Source: Doris montereyensis (lineage: Eukaryota; Mollusca; Gastropoda; Nudibranchia; Dorididae). From it: 64,000 nucleotides of DNA. The DNA lies in the NCBI GenBank assembly GCA_037039925.1, contig JAXRKP010000616.1:125001-189000 (forward strand), written 5' to 3'. The first letter of the stretch is position 1; every line of letters starts with the position of its first letter. Positions 1 through 11,568 of this stretch are shown here, one piece after another. The position numbers were made by a program, and so were the translations under genes. Below the pieces are notes generated by a model that saw only the letters and a list, made by a program, of their open reading frames with translations, had not been told where the DNA came from and searched no databases.

Positions 1-355
1 AAACCCATCGTAAAAAAGGGTTTGTTTCAGGGGCTGAGAACGCACTTAGAAACAAAGATAGGGGTTTCAAGGGGGTCTTCCTCCTGAATAAAATTCCTAA
101 GATAGAATAGATAGATCTACATTAATACTCAATAAAATACTTATATCTGAATCTGATAGTTAACACGATGAGCGAAATGTTGGAGAATGTAAACTAGTCA
201 CGCTTGAGTGAAAGAAGAGCAAGTGAAAGTCAAAATCTTTACAAAGCTCACCAACGACAAACACCACTTTCCATCAAACGAGTCTTGAAACTAACCCAAG
301 AAAAAGTAATACATCTTGTTCCACATTCACCAATTCATGAAGATAAACTTAAATG
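1..355. other. Intergenic or intronic DNA, nothing recognised
   Basis: AT-rich sequence without a credible coding frame, splice-bounded exon or inverted repeat. It ends where a tRNA-derived SINE copy begins. Confidence 0.5.
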
Positions 356-356
356 C

Positions 357-636
357 GATTTTGATTTTATCCACAACTAAGGTGATCTCAGGGTTTTTAG
401 ACTGCCCTGTAAACAGCTAGGAAATCTTAAACATGAAAAAGAGTTGTGATCTGCACACAGGACCACTTTTTATCGTTCGTCTCGGTGGGACTAGGTATCG
501 ATCCACCTACCTGGACCAGGGGGGTAGATTTTGTTTTTTTTAAAAAGAGAAAATTGTTCAACTGTAAGCGGGCCTCGAATCCACTACCTTTTGGTTGAGA
601 TGGCGACACCTTGCCTCTGCTGAACTACCGAGTCCC
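357..636 (-). repeat. tRNA-derived SINE, family A, copy 1
   Basis: This is a minus-strand copy of a roughly 300-bp SINE also seen at 22389-22690, 32441-32746 and 57424-57720. The tRNA-like head lies at the high-coordinate end: read on the minus strand it starts GGGACTCGGTAGT and is followed by a B-box-like GGATTCGAGGCCC segment. The body ends in the shared 'aactaaggtgatctcagggt' block near the (AAATC)-type tail. A long C run adjoins the head. The family is defined by similarity between copies within this window. Confidence 0.75.
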
Positions 637-2039
637 CCCCCCCCCCCCACCTTACTGCGACAAAGGGAGACTTTGACAGCGATAAAGGATTGGAACGAGC
701 TTAAAAACATGGAGAAAAAATTCAACAACTAGAACACTATAGCCAACATAACGAGGAGTGAAACAACAGAGGCTCATACACAGCTTCCATGACTCCATGC
801 ATTGACACAGTTTTTGAAACAGGCGGCGTTGAGGGTGCTCCCTAACAATGTCGAAGCTCGCTTAATTCCCTGTCGAGAGCATGTTTGCTGTTGGTCATCA
901 AGGGTTTTATTGGGTAACCCAGCCATTGTTAGGCTGGGTCCCCAGGAAAATGACCTTGGTTTGGCGGGAGAGGGAAGAATGCCACCCAGGGGGTGCTTTA
1001 GAACCTCCAACTTATGTGCCTGGTTAAGAACCAGTGAAAATGGTGATAGGAAATGGAAAGGTTGCTTAATGAATATTTGGGTAATGAGGAAAAAAAGGTT
1101 AAGAACCACTGATTGATATAAAAGAAAATTTCCGTTTTTCCTCAGCTTTTGGGTATACTCCCACAGTGTGTTGAATTTTTGGAAGCACCACTGAAAGATT
1201 AATTGAAGGCGTGTGTTTGGAATGCAATATTTTATAACAGATTGACATTTCTAGCGTTCCTATTTAGCTTGTTATACTTGGACAAATTCAGAACTACCCT
1301 TCTCCTCATCCTATCCAGGCTAGGCATAAGAATTCCTTGTTTCTATTCCGTTCTCTGGGACTGGGATTGCAAATCCAAGCCTCTGCTCACTAGCCACGTG
1401 CCTGGGTTCCAGAGGATTGAGGCCATTCTACTAAGCACCTAATGTCGCAGGGAAAGCATCCCTACTATGTCATTGTCAGCCAGTTAGGTGCGATCTGATC
1501 GGGTTCCCAAAATTCAGCAAGAAACGTTTTTGCCGGACTGAGTATCAGGAAACCGCCCTCCCCTAGTGGTGAAGCATTGATGCTAGAGCTGTGTGCTTGT
1601 GTTTTCTCATTGAGAAAAAGGAGGGAGAGGTTGCTTCAGAGAGGCCTGACTGTGGAATGGGGTAGCTAAAAGAAAGGCAGCCTTTTACTGCTTGGCCACC
1701 AGGGACAAACAGTAAATTTCACTGTGTAATCTCGTACCTCACTGCAAAGGGTTCTCCCGAGCTCGCAGCTTTCACATGACTTTGAATTGATGATTTGATG
1801 ATGCTGGCATCTCTAGCAGACTGTTTTTCTATTTGAAAGAGCTGAACCGCAAGTTACAGGGTCCAGACTCAAACATTCTTGGGCAACGAGACAAGATTGC
1901 TGCTTTCATTGCAAAGCTCAAACCATGGAAAAATAGAAACTGGCCGGAGTGGATCGGCAGTTCCAATGTTGGAGCGAATCAGTGAGTAGACTGACGCTTT
2001 CAGCAACGCTATTTGCAGTGGGGCAAAAAGTAAAGTTCG
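637..2039. other. Repeat-rich intronic DNA with a hAT-like terminus
   Basis: Most of this stretch shows no gene. At about 1098-1112 the sequence reads GGTTAAGAACCACTG, which is the reverse of a typical hAT (Charlie-type) terminal repeat, so 780-1112 may be a non-autonomous hAT fragment. I could not find the matching left end. Overlapping short open frames on both strands at 774-1116 have no recognisable domain. Confidence 0.35.
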
Positions 2040-2262
2040 TTCAAGGCCCTTAGGGCCCATAGAGCAGGAGTGTATCCCGGTTTCTATTATGTGAAGCGGA
2101 ACAGGTGACAATAATCACCTCCTGGCCAGGATGCTAGTGTGGTGACAGTGACACAAGTTCTTACTCCCAGGCTAGTGCTTGTACCCATTTCCACCTGGGT
2201 AGAGTGGGGAAAATGCGTGTTGAGTATCTTTCCAAGGGAACACAATTTGTAGTTAAGCTGTC
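2040..2262 (-). repeat. tRNA-derived SINE, family B, truncated copy
   Basis: This is a minus-strand fragment of a second SINE family also present at 10546-10802, 27042-27290, 29846-30128 and 53365-53600. The shared body includes 'gcccatagagc', 'aataatcacctcctgg' and 'agagtggggaaaatgcgtgtt'. The tRNA-like head is missing here: the match stops after the 'aaggaacacaat' block. Confidence 0.65.
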
Positions 2263-2570
2263 TACCATATATACAGCCTGATTGACGTGTATTACTGCTA
2301 CTTTCGATGATTCTGACCATGACACTGCAGTGATGGCCTTCTGTTGAGGATATGCCAGATGATGAAGAAGATAACCAAGAACTATATCTTAATAAGAGTT
2401 ATTGAAGTTGTAATCCAAAATGCATAAAATAGAGACCCACTTTGATGAGTTATTGCTTTTTTGCTCCTCCTGAAAAATGACATCATACAGACTTACATGA
2501 TTAGACAGGTTCACTGACGATATGTTATGTTAATTTTTTATTGAATTTCGCTCAATAGTGAAATTTCAAT

Positions 2571-2872
2571 CTTTCTTTCTTTATCAGCTCCATTCTACCT
2601 TCCGGTGTATGGGTTTCAGATGCCCAAAATGATCTTTCTCCAGGCTGCCCTGTCCTGACATTTTCTGTTTCCTTCCGTGAAAGTTAAATTTCTTTTCGTT
2701 AATGTCTCTTTTATATCTTCTTCCCACTTTCTCCGAGGTCTGCCTTTTGGTCTTTTACCTTCAGTTTTAGTACTGTATACTAATTTAGCTATTCTATTTC
2801 ATTCATTCTGTTAGTGTTAACATGGGCAAACCATCTCAGTTGATTCATTTCTATCTTAGTTTTTATGCTATC
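2571..2872 (-). mobile_element. LINE 3'-end fragment (minus strand)
   Basis: This is the 3' tail of the same non-LTR family seen at 13868-14290, 20427-22190 and 61607-62245. It begins with the CTTTCTTTCTTTATCAG end and covers the last C-terminal codons, including the reversed 'ccgaggtctgccttttggtc' block that encodes the GRPRRK motif. It ends abruptly at about 2872, where a plus-strand 5' end of the same LINE family starts. Confidence 0.75.
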
Positions 2873-3125
2873 TGTACGGGGGAGTAGATGATCCCACCCT
2901 CCACGAGTCTCCTGCTGCCTTGCAGGCAGGTCTTGGCTGACCAAAGGCTAAGGGAGTTAACCCTGAAAGAAAAAACTCGCTGCCATGCAGGCCGGTCTTG
3001 ACAACAAAGGCTAAGGGAGTTAGCCCTGACAGAAAATAACAACCTGCTGCCTTGCAGGCTGGTCTTGAATGACTAAAGGCTAAGGAGTTAACCCTGACAG
3101 AAAATAACAAGGCCCGGTAGGGGGC
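2873..3125 (+). repeat. LINE 5' region with three tandem units of about 65-75 bp
   Basis: Three imperfect direct repeats each contain a 'ctgccttgcaggc' core followed by 'aaaggctaagggagtta' and 'ccctgaaagaaaa'. The same units occur on the minus strand at 37800-37842 and 51922-52075, again upstream of a LINE endonuclease. They are therefore best read as the tandemly repeated 5' untranslated, promoter-bearing part of this LINE family. Confidence 0.65.
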
Positions 3126-3239
3126 CTCAAGGTGGCAGCCTCACCATCTACCTAGTGTACAGTGGGCTAATCCCCTACTTATCCAAAACAACCTGATTCA
3201 AAGTAATATATATACAATGATATACCCGGCTTGAACTTT

Positions 3240-4236
3240 CGAAGACGACTCTAGAAAAGAACACGGACTGTGATTTTTGGAACATGGAATGTTAGGGCAA
3301 TTAATGGAAAGGAGTTAGACTTAGCTGAAGAAATGGAAAAATTCAAAGTAGATATTTTGGCTATTACAGAAACAAAGAAAAAAACAACAAGGAATAGAAA
3401 ATGTAGGACCAAATCATACTTTAATCTTCTCAGGAGTAGATGACAAAGATAGAGCTAGAGCAGGAGTAGGCCTCCTAATGCATAAAAGGCAAGAAATGCT
3501 ACTAGAAAATTGGAAGTTTGTAAGCCCACGGCTATTAGAGGTAAATATTAAACCAAAAGGAAGAGAAATTAAATTATTAATAGCTTATGGACCAAACGAA
3601 GATGTCCCCAAAGAAGAAAAAGATATCTTCGAAAATGATTTACAAATAGCTGCAGAGAATCTCAAACCCAAACAGGAATTAATGGTTTTAGGAGATTTAA
3701 ACGCTAGAGTAAGCAACAATGTAGAAACTTCAGGAGGAGTAATAGGTAAAGAAGGAGAGACAACAACTTATCCAAATGAAGAGAGACTAATAGATTTTTG
3801 CCTAAAGAATAACATGAAAATAGCTAACACATTTTTCCCTCATAAAGATATCCACAAATATACAAGAGTAAATGAAGACAGATGTGAAAAGTCAATCATA
3901 GACTACATAATAGTTAGCAGCTCCCTTTTCTACAGTACAATGGATGCTAGAGTAAGCAGAGGAGCTGAAATATTTAGTGATCATCACTTAGTGATAGCCA
4001 AAATGAGATTATTAACTGAAGAAAACAAACAGAAAAGGAAAGAGAAGAAGCTAATAAACTCAAAATAAAATAAATAAATAAACCAATAGTAAAACAGATG
4101 TACTAATCCAGGATAAAAAGATCTATCAGTGAAAGGCAGATGGATCTGAAGGAAAGCACAATAGAAATAGAAGAAAAGTGGCAAATATATAAAGAAACGC
4201 TCCTCAGTTGTACTGAAGAGGTCTGTGGTAGGAAAC
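3240..4236 (+). mobile_element. LINE ORF, APE-type endonuclease domain, 3' truncated
   Basis: The frame from about 3285 through 3478-4068 encodes an apurinic-like endonuclease of a non-LTR retrotransposon. Visible motifs are ILAITETKKK (with a frameshift), LIAYGPN, MVLGDLNARV (the GDxN metal/catalytic motif), SIIDYIIVSSS and the terminal IFSDHHLVIAKM (SDHH active-site motif). Proteins of this type are often annotated as craniofacial development protein 2-like. After 4068 the linker towards the reverse transcriptase continues to about 4236 with interruptions, then a minus-strand Gypsy fragment begins. No reverse transcriptase follows, so the copy is dead. Confidence 0.85.
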
Positions 4237-5220
4237 TTAGTAGCATGGATATACTCAAGGACAAGAGGTCGGTGGTCAGTCTGCAATACAAACTGTCTAC
4301 CATACAAATATAACTGAAACCTCTTGATTGCCCAAATAATTGCAAGACGTTCCTGCTTTATCACTGAGTATCTTCACGTGGTAACAACTGTCTACTTGCA
4401 AAAGCAATCGGGTGTAAAACACCATTGTCCTCCTGCATTAAAGTAGCACCAATACTACGATCAGATGCATCCGTACTTAAGACAACCTCTTTCTTCACAT
4501 CTGGTAAATACAACACAGGTTTGGATACAATTACACCTTTCAAATATAAATGAGCTTTTTCTTGAGGATCATTCCATTCAATCACATTAGGTTGACCCTT
4601 TCTCAACAAATTTGGCAAAGGCGCTGCAACAGCAGCAAAGTTAGGTATAAAGTCATGATAATAGCCAGTTAATCCTAAAAATGCCTTGACTTGCTTCTCG
4701 GTGGTTGGTCTTCAGCGTCCTTCACTTTGGAGATGTTGTCCTCATGAAGTCCAACGACACCTTTCTTGAGTGAATGTCCCACAAAGTCAATCTCAGGGGC
4801 TCCTAGCACGCACTTGGTTGGTCTCACTGTAGTGTCAGGCCAGCTTCCTGCAGACGTCTGAACAGCTCCTCAAGGGTACACATATGCTCCTCCCAAGTCT
4901 CTGTATGCACCAGTAGATCATCCACATAGGCCATCACGCAATCCATGCAGTCCAGCAGTCTCTTCACAGCCCTGCTCAGCGTCGCTCCAGAGTTCATCAT
5001 GCCGAATGGCATCCAGACAAATTCACACTGCTCTCCCATGGTCACGAACGCAGTCTTTGGTGCATCCTCTTCCCTGACTTTGATCTGCCAGTAAGCTTAT
5101 TCATGTCAATCATGGAGAAATAGTTGTCACCAACTAAATTTTGAAACACGTCGCAAGAATGGGATCAATGCATATATGATCCGTATCCTTATTCTTCAAA
5201 CTATCCAAGGGTTAATTAAA
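4237..5220 (-). mobile_element. Ty3/Gypsy-type pol fragment (RT and RNase H)
   Basis: Minus-strand pieces encode parts of an LTR retrotransposon polymerase. At 5045-4824 is reverse transcriptase with WMPFGMMNSGATLSRAV and the catalytic YVDD box (MAYVDDLLVHTETW). At 4618-4361 is the RNase H start (LSTDASDRSIGATLMQEDNG, PIAFASRQL). At 4364-4240 RNase H continues with QERLAIIWAIKRFQLYLYG and TDHRPL. The order and motifs match Ty3/Gypsy elements. Frameshifts separate the pieces, and no LTRs, protease or integrase are visible, so this is an internal fragment lying against the LINE at 4236. Confidence 0.85.
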
Positions 5221-5477
5221 GTTAAATTATCATTGTTTTCTGGAATATTACGGGCTGCCATGTAACTTAGAGTTTGCACAACCAGAGTCTGTTTTTCTAG
5301 TTGAAGAGGTTGGCAGCTGTGGTTATGCATGCAACCCACTTTATTTTCATAATTTTGATGTGGCTGCTGAAACTTATAATGGATATTCTCTTCATTACAA
5401 GGACGGCTAGAGAAATTTTGTATGCTATAGCAATTTAAAACTAAAGTAATGTCTTACATATATTTGTTTTTTCACAG

Positions 5478-5558
5478 TCCAACAAGAACATTTTCTCACA
5501 TGACTTCGAGGACTGTGTTTTCTCCTACCTGCAAAAAACTTACAATGAACCAAGCAAG
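5478..5558 (+). CDS. Host gene exon 1 (first visible)
   Basis: An 81-bp open segment lies between a polypyrimidine tract plus CAG at 5475-5477 and a GT donor at 5559. Two frames are open. The frame that leaves two bases at the donor joins in phase with the next exon, which starts by completing a codon, and reads PTRTFSHMTSRTVFSPTC. The zero-phase frame reads NIFSHDFEDCVFSYLQKTYN and looks equally protein-like. I see no start codon, so the true 5' end probably lies outside the window. Domain content is not recognisable. Confidence 0.5.
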
Positions 5559-5639
5559 GTTATCATTATCTAATTGTTAGGTTTTGTATCTAATAAGGAT
5601 TCTCTTCCTCTCCATGAATAGTATTATATTAAGAATTGT

Positions 5640-5900
5640 AACTAATACAGACACACACACATGCACACACACACACATATTAATTCTATTTTATTCATGT
5701 GTGTTCATGTGTGTGATGTAAATCTGTGTATGAAGGTATGTATGTAAATGTATGCATGCATGTATGTATGTATGTATGAATGTATGTATGTAAATGTATG
5801 CATGTATGTACAGTGGTCTTCGCCTAAGAGGCTGGCTTTCATACAATTTATAATATATATATACATGTATACATATATACAGAGGGTGCTCTGCCTTGAA
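5640..5900. repeat. Microsatellite cluster (CA)n, (TGTA)n, (TA)n
   Basis: Simple repeats: ACAC tracts at 5649-5675, TATG/TGTA-rich repeats at 5730-5810 and TA-rich runs at 5850-5880. A CAGTGGTCTTCGCC segment at about 5811 looks like one terminus of a further pogo-like element. Confidence 0.8.
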
Positions 5901-5904
5901 TATA

Positions 5905-6647
5905 CAGTGGAACCTCTCTAATCGGGAACCAGGCCAATCAGAAAGAATTCCCAGGGAACGGAATTGTTTCTATATATTTTTCCTCTCTAAACAGGAAAGG
6001 TCCCCGGCTAATCTGGACGATTTTTGCGGGCTGGCATTGATTATCGTCACCATTTGCCCCATATTTATTTATTACAACATTCACTTTTTATCTGAATTTG
6101 GTTACCATGTTAGCAAAGCATCAATTATTACACCGGGATTAATGCTACACATGTTATATATTGCATAATGTGTACACGATGGTGTAAGTGCCAGTTCGCA
6201 ACGACTATAAGTCAGACACATCCATTAAGAAGGTGTGAAAGCAGGCGTCAGCCAGACCATGCTCGTCCACCTAACAATACAGTATGGTGTTGACACTGGG
6301 CAGCACTTAGAAAGTTGTGCACCGTCATAGTCTTTTATTGCCCACCTCATCCGTCAATCGCAAGGGTGGACACGAGAGGAGATTAAACAACCCACTATGC
6401 CTTCTTGATTGCGTGTCTTATCTATCTACCGTCCAAAGAAGATCGATTGTGAGTGGTAGTGACTTCTTTGATGAATGCCACCTTCATTTTGATCAATTGG
6501 TCCTGTTAATTTAATTCTGCATTTTACCACTCACAGACGGGTTTAGGCATCTCAAACTGCTAAAGGAAAACCAAAATCTCTAGGTCCCTAGCAAATCGGG
6601 ACGATTTTACAATCCCCTGAGACTTCCCGATAAGAGAGGTTCCACTA
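5905..6647. mobile_element. Pogo-like MITE 1
   Basis: This element of about 743 bp is bounded by inverted termini. The left end reads CAGTGGAACCTCTCTAATCG and the right end is its inverse, reading CGATAAGAGAGGTTCCACT. A TA dinucleotide precedes the left end, as expected for Tc1/mariner-pogo insertions. CAGTGGA-type ends are typical of pogo/Tigger elements. No transposase frame is present, so it is non-autonomous. Confidence 0.75.
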
Positions 6648-6894
6648 TTATGTCTACATATTTTTTTTACGTGTATGTTTGTGTGTATATTTATGTATAT
6701 ATTTTTTTTTCCACTTTCTATACTGTCAAACGATTTTCTTGAATGTTAATGTTAACTTTGTTATTTATCTTTTGTTATTGGAAGATAATGAATCAATTAC
6801 ATGTGTCTTGATCATTTTCAGCACATTTGTCAAGTATGCCTTTCTCTGGTTGTCTTTCTCTTTGTCTCCCTCTTTGTCTGTCTGGCACACCCCT

Positions 6895-7075
6895 CCCCCC
6901 AACCCCCTTCTCTGGCTCTGTCTCTGTCTGTCTGTCTCTCTCTGTCTCAGTCTCTCTCTCTCCCTCCCCCTCTCTCTCCCTCTCTCTCTCTACATGCAAG
7001 TGTATATACTTCTATGCATACAAATATACATACACATCTACACACACTTTCATACATACATACATACATAGTCTG
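6895..7075. repeat. Low-complexity CT-rich tract and CATA microsatellite
   Basis: A polypyrimidine stretch of CTCT/TGTC units covers 6900-6995, followed by ATACATACATA repeats to 7075. Long open frames across it on both strands are composition artefacts. It sits just upstream of the exon acceptor at 7126. Confidence 0.85.
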
Positions 7076-7126
7076 TAACTGTAACTTCTTTATAAAGACG
7101 AAAGTTTTTATCCCTTAACATTTCAG

Positions 7127-7283
7127 ATCTAGATATCCAGAAGGAAAGTTGATTGCTGTTCATATCTGGCATAAAAACAAGTTTCCTGGCTGGGAAACCT
7201 TACGAAGGTCTTGGAAACGAAACAAATTTGGCAAAATCCTATAGATGAAACGCAAGCTGTTTGTCGCATCTTTTGTTCTGATG
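7127..7283 (+). CDS. Host gene exon 2
   Basis: The acceptor is TTTCAG at 7121-7126 and the donor is GTGAAG from 7284. After completing one codon the frame reads SRYPEGKLIAVHIWHKNKFP and GWETLRRSWKRNKFGK. It is then interrupted within an AAAA run at 7233-7236, and the next frame continues NPIDETQAVCRIFCSD. A one-base length change in that run would explain the shift and also leaves the donor in phase 1. No domain is recognised. The sequence has clear protein-like composition. Confidence 0.55.
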
Positions 7284-8984
7284 GTGAAGGAATGACAAAA
7301 TATATCAATACATTTTTTTTTTATCAAACGCTTTTTTGTCATTCTCCTTTTATACATCAAATGACTATCTCTTACTATGTATGAAATCCATGATGTGAAC
7401 TTTGTAATCAGCAACGTTCTTGGAAAGCTGTAAGACCATGATTTCCTCTATAACGATAAGACCAACATTAGAAGTTGAAAACAACTATAAATTGATGGCT
7501 CGCTGAAGGATAAATGATGTCAAGTCAGTGAACTCGCTCTTGTGCATAGCCACAGACTACAGCTCCATTTCTTATCTTTGATAATTTCATGATAGTAAAG
7601 TCTTGTTGAAATAGTCCTATTTTTCTCCACCAAACCAATCCGTGTTGACCTAGACTAGCCCTTAGCTGATGATCAGGCTTCTCTCTTTGGATTGCTTACT
7701 TCTCTTCGAATCTCTTACAACCAATAAGAAACATTTTTACTTTTCCAGTAGTCGCTGAATAAACGCACGCCATTTAGGTGCCGAAAAAAGTGTGATTTTG
7801 TAATGATAAGAATAATAAAATACATTTATATAGCACTGAAAATGGATTTAGAACCAACCTTTACAATAATCTTTCATACAGACTATCACTACTATCAGGC
7901 GTTTCTTTCATACATTTGTTTACATTATTAACTTACATTATATTAGCTTTTGAAGTTTAACTCTCTCATTATCACCCATTTTTTAGACATTTTATACAAT
8001 TTCACACATGCATACAATCAAGCTCAGTTTTCAACTTGAAGCACCAAACCAAACATGTCATATATATACTACTTTGTTCAAGAATGAATCGTCTACAAAT
8101 ATATGTATAGTGTATGAATATAAAATGAGTTGGGTTTTTTTTTAATGCATTTAAAAGTGTTTACAAGAATAGACAAAATAAGTCTATTTTCTCATTGCCA
8201 TGTCACAATGGTGTAACTTTCTGCCAAATTTGAACAAAATTGCTTCACTTTGAAGAAAATGACGACAAAGTACATGGAATAAGTAATTATCGGAGAAAAA
8301 TGGTGAATTTGACAAAAACATTTTTTTACATAGATATCATGTCAAAAAGGCACATAATGCAATAAAAAAAATAGCCCATTTCTGTATAATGCAATATATA
8401 CAACTATAGCCTTATTTTTTAAAATAACGTCACTATTTGGAATAAATTTGATGATAAGTTGATAGAACTTAAAAAAAATAAAAATTTTGAATGCTGAAAT
8501 AATATTGAAGAAAACAAAATTCAAAAGCCATTGAACTTGAAATGGTAAATATAACTGATCTTCCTTATAAAAAATACATTGTACATATTGTTGTTTTTCT
8601 CTGTCCAAAAACAAACAACATTCACATCACCATTGCACAATGCTTGTGGAAGTGGGAGACTTGCCGAGTTGTCAATAAAAAATCATTACCGGTTTATAAG
8701 AAATACTACTCGTATGAAAGAATACTTTAACAAAGAAAATAGATATAATCATATATCTTATATATATACGTGTGTTTATATATATATATATAAGATGATG
8801 AATAACACAAATAAAAAGACATCTATTTATGTCAAATACATTTTATGTCTGTGATAGCAATTATTTTATATCGAACAGGAGGAAACAGACAAATAGATTT
8901 TGACATTGAAAAATAGAATCCCGAATAATAATATTAGTCATAATACAGTATACTCATACCCATCAAATTCTTAACAAGCTACAC
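7284..8984. other. Intronic DNA, no gene seen
   Basis: AT-rich intron with short TA microsatellites at 8755-8795. Several short open frames occur on both strands without domains or splice support. I see no inverted-repeat element with defined ends. Confidence 0.5.
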
Positions 8985-10428
8985 TATGAATGCTCTAATA
9001 GCAAACAATTTCTGCTTGGGATGAAACAGAAATGACTGTCACAAGTAAGACATTTCACTCTCGACTCTCCTTCAACTTTTTCGAGGGGCCAACAACGTTT
9101 AAAATTTTTCTGAACCTGTGTTGGTTCTGGCATTATAGGATGACTTGTTTCCTTGTCTGTTTTCTTTTCTGCACAAAGAGGTCCATCTTCATATTCTTTT
9201 ATTCCAGCTGTCTCTAATTAATTCCAGGTGAAGTCTAATTGACTGTAACCAGGAGATCTCTCTAAATTTGCTATAGTTGGATTGTCTTTCCTAAATTGCT
9301 GAAATAAAATAAAAGAATTAACCCTAGCTATGTCTTAACAATGGTAAAAAAAGTTTTCCAAAATTTCACTGTTCTACGAATAACTTTGCATTTCCCTATA
9401 ATCTGGTCTGATCTATTCACCCCACCCATGTATCTATTATAATCTTGAATTAACCTAGGCTGTCTAATTTGAAGCTGTCTAGATTCCCTTCCGGCTTTAT
9501 TTTTCCTCTTACAGAATGTAAAACTATTAGGTTTATGACTATGCATAGAACAAAGAAATGAAACAACTTTATTATCATTCCACTTTAGAAAAAGCAAACT
9601 CCCTCATTGCCCCCCACCCATTCTTAGAAAAAGTTTTAACGTTTTTTGGACTCTTCAGAACTTTTATTCTATTTATGTTCATTGTGCCACAGGCATAAAT
9701 CTTTTTCTTTATTAACTCTTCAAACAGAGCTACTGATGAATAAAAATTGTCAACATAAAGTTTATAACCCTAATTATATAAGGGCCTACATAATTTTGTA
9801 ACAACATCAAAAGCCAAACCATGTTTAGAAGTCTTCCCCCTCCCCAGATAAACATCAAAATTAAAAGTATAACCAGTTATCGAATCGGCCAAAACCCACA
9901 ATTTCATTGCCCATTTGGTTGGTTTACCTTTGATAAATTGTCTAAAACCATATCTTCTCTTGTTTGGAATCATTCTCTCATCAATAGAAATTTGCTCATT
10001 GAGCTGCCAATTTCTCTAAACACCTCACTTTTGTTAACTCTGCCTCATTTTCTGATCTGAACATTCTAAAAAAAACTTTGAATTTGAACAAACCTAAACT
10101 TACCCATAAATCGCCTAGCCCAGAGCCCATGAAACAATGAACGTTGACACCAATACATATACAAACGTGGAAGACAAACAATTGACAAATACATCAACAA
10201 CGCAATGAAACAGCACAATTCCTCCCTATCAATCGGCTTCCCATTTTTTTAAACATGGCAGGTAGTGACGGTCCATTCAAGTCTGCATATTTGTTTGTCC
10301 ACTGGCAGCAGATCAAATCAAGGATTGCCTCCGTAAAAAGAGAGAGAAAATGATCCTGTGTAAAAAAGAATTGTAAAGTAAATTTGATTTCAAAAGCTGC
10401 AAGAATTAAGATTTATGCAGATGGAGAA

Positions 10429-10530
10429 AAAAAAAGAGAGAGAGAGACAGACAAACAGACAGACAGACAGAGAAGTGGGGAGGGAGACTCAGAGATAGAG
10501 GTATAGAGATAGAGGTGAGGGTAAGAGAAA
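10429..10530. repeat. GA/GACA microsatellite
   Basis: AGAGAGAGACAGACAAACAGACAGACAG and related purine-rich units. A second short GACA run lies at 10801-10817, directly after the SINE copy. Confidence 0.8.
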
Positions 10531-10545
10531 AAGACAGTCAAAGTC

Positions 10546-10802
10546 ATGTTTTGTCAAGGCCTTAGAGCCTAAGCTTATCCCAGTTTCTACAGAGTGAAGC
10601 AGAACAGATAATAATAATCACCTCCTGGACATGCCGCTAGTCAGACACAAGTTTTTACTCCTAACCCATGTGTACTTGGGTCGGTGGGGTAAATGCATGT
10701 CACATGACTTTCTCAAGGAATACAATGACAGATCTAGCATTGATAGGATGTAAACCCTGTGTCTCATGATCCCAAGCCAGGCACCCTAACCACTAAGCCA
10801 CA
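10546..10802 (-). repeat. tRNA-derived SINE, family B, copy 2
   Basis: Minus-strand copy inserted within the piggyBac remnant. It contains 'aataatcacctcctgga' and 'tggggtaaatgcatgt', and ends with the inverted tRNA-like head 'caccctaaccactaagcca', which on the minus strand reads TGGCTTAGTGGTTAGGGTG, an A-box-like tRNA start. Confidence 0.75.
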
Positions 10803-11523
10803 GACAGACAGACAGATAAACAGAAACATAAGGATCACAACAAATGGTCATCCTGAGAGGAAGGCAGAAATTAATATTCATACATGTATATATATATATT
10901 TTAGTACCTTGACAATAATATGTAAAAAAAGTAAGCTTCATTTGACCTGCAGACGTGAAGTTGTAGGGACTACTCCATGTCCACTGCTCCTCTGAGGAAA
11001 ATCCTTTGGTCCCAGGAGGGTTCACAGGACGGAAAGGGTTCATATGTCAGACCTGGATCCATATCCTCATAGGACCATTCGTCTTCAGTTTCATCATTCC
11101 CTGTAAAATAAAGCAAAAACACAGTATATATCAAAACATAGTAACAGGACTGTGCAATGTAAATATACTCCTCCAAATATGTCATTCTCATAGCATGGAA
11201 TACAACCATAAAGTCAAAAATTCAAATAATAAACCTGCACTGCCAAGGCCTCTAAAATGTAAACAAAGGGACACACCCACTTCCTTCATTAGCTGGTGAC
11301 CTAGATTCCTATCGATCTTGGAATAATGCAAAATAGTAGACATATCTAGACTTCATCAACTGCATACATAAACTATTAAAAGGTGATATTGTACATGACA
11401 AGAAAATAGGACCAAATTAGCGCTGAACGTCACTGAAGAGAAAAGAAATGCATAATTTGTAACATCAATCTATAATCCCTAAGAACACACACACAGAGCC
11501 ACAACACATACCGTTCGGTCTGC

Positions 11524-11568
11524 ACCACAGAACACTAAAACACTAAACTTGTTTTAGTGTTCTGTGGT
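11524..11568. repeat. Perfect 19-bp palindrome with 7-nt loop
   Basis: The arms at 11524-11542 and 11550-11568 are exact inverse copies (ACCACAGAACACTAAAACA) around the loop CTAAACT. The palindrome interrupts the N-terminal coding region of the piggyBac remnant. It looks like a fold-back duplication of coding sequence, not a terminator. Confidence 0.85.

Noticed and set aside
774..1116. Mirrored open frames of about 105 codons
   Set aside because: No domain, no splice or start support; the block ends in a hAT-like terminus and is better read as repeat DNA.
6679..7118. Overlapping long open frames on both strands
   Set aside because: They cover CT-rich and CATA microsatellites; the predicted proteins are Ser/Leu or Arg/Glu runs produced by the repeats.
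9032..9217. Plus-strand 61-codon ORF
   Set aside because: It lies opposite the Cys-rich C-terminal region of the piggyBac remnant and has no independent support.
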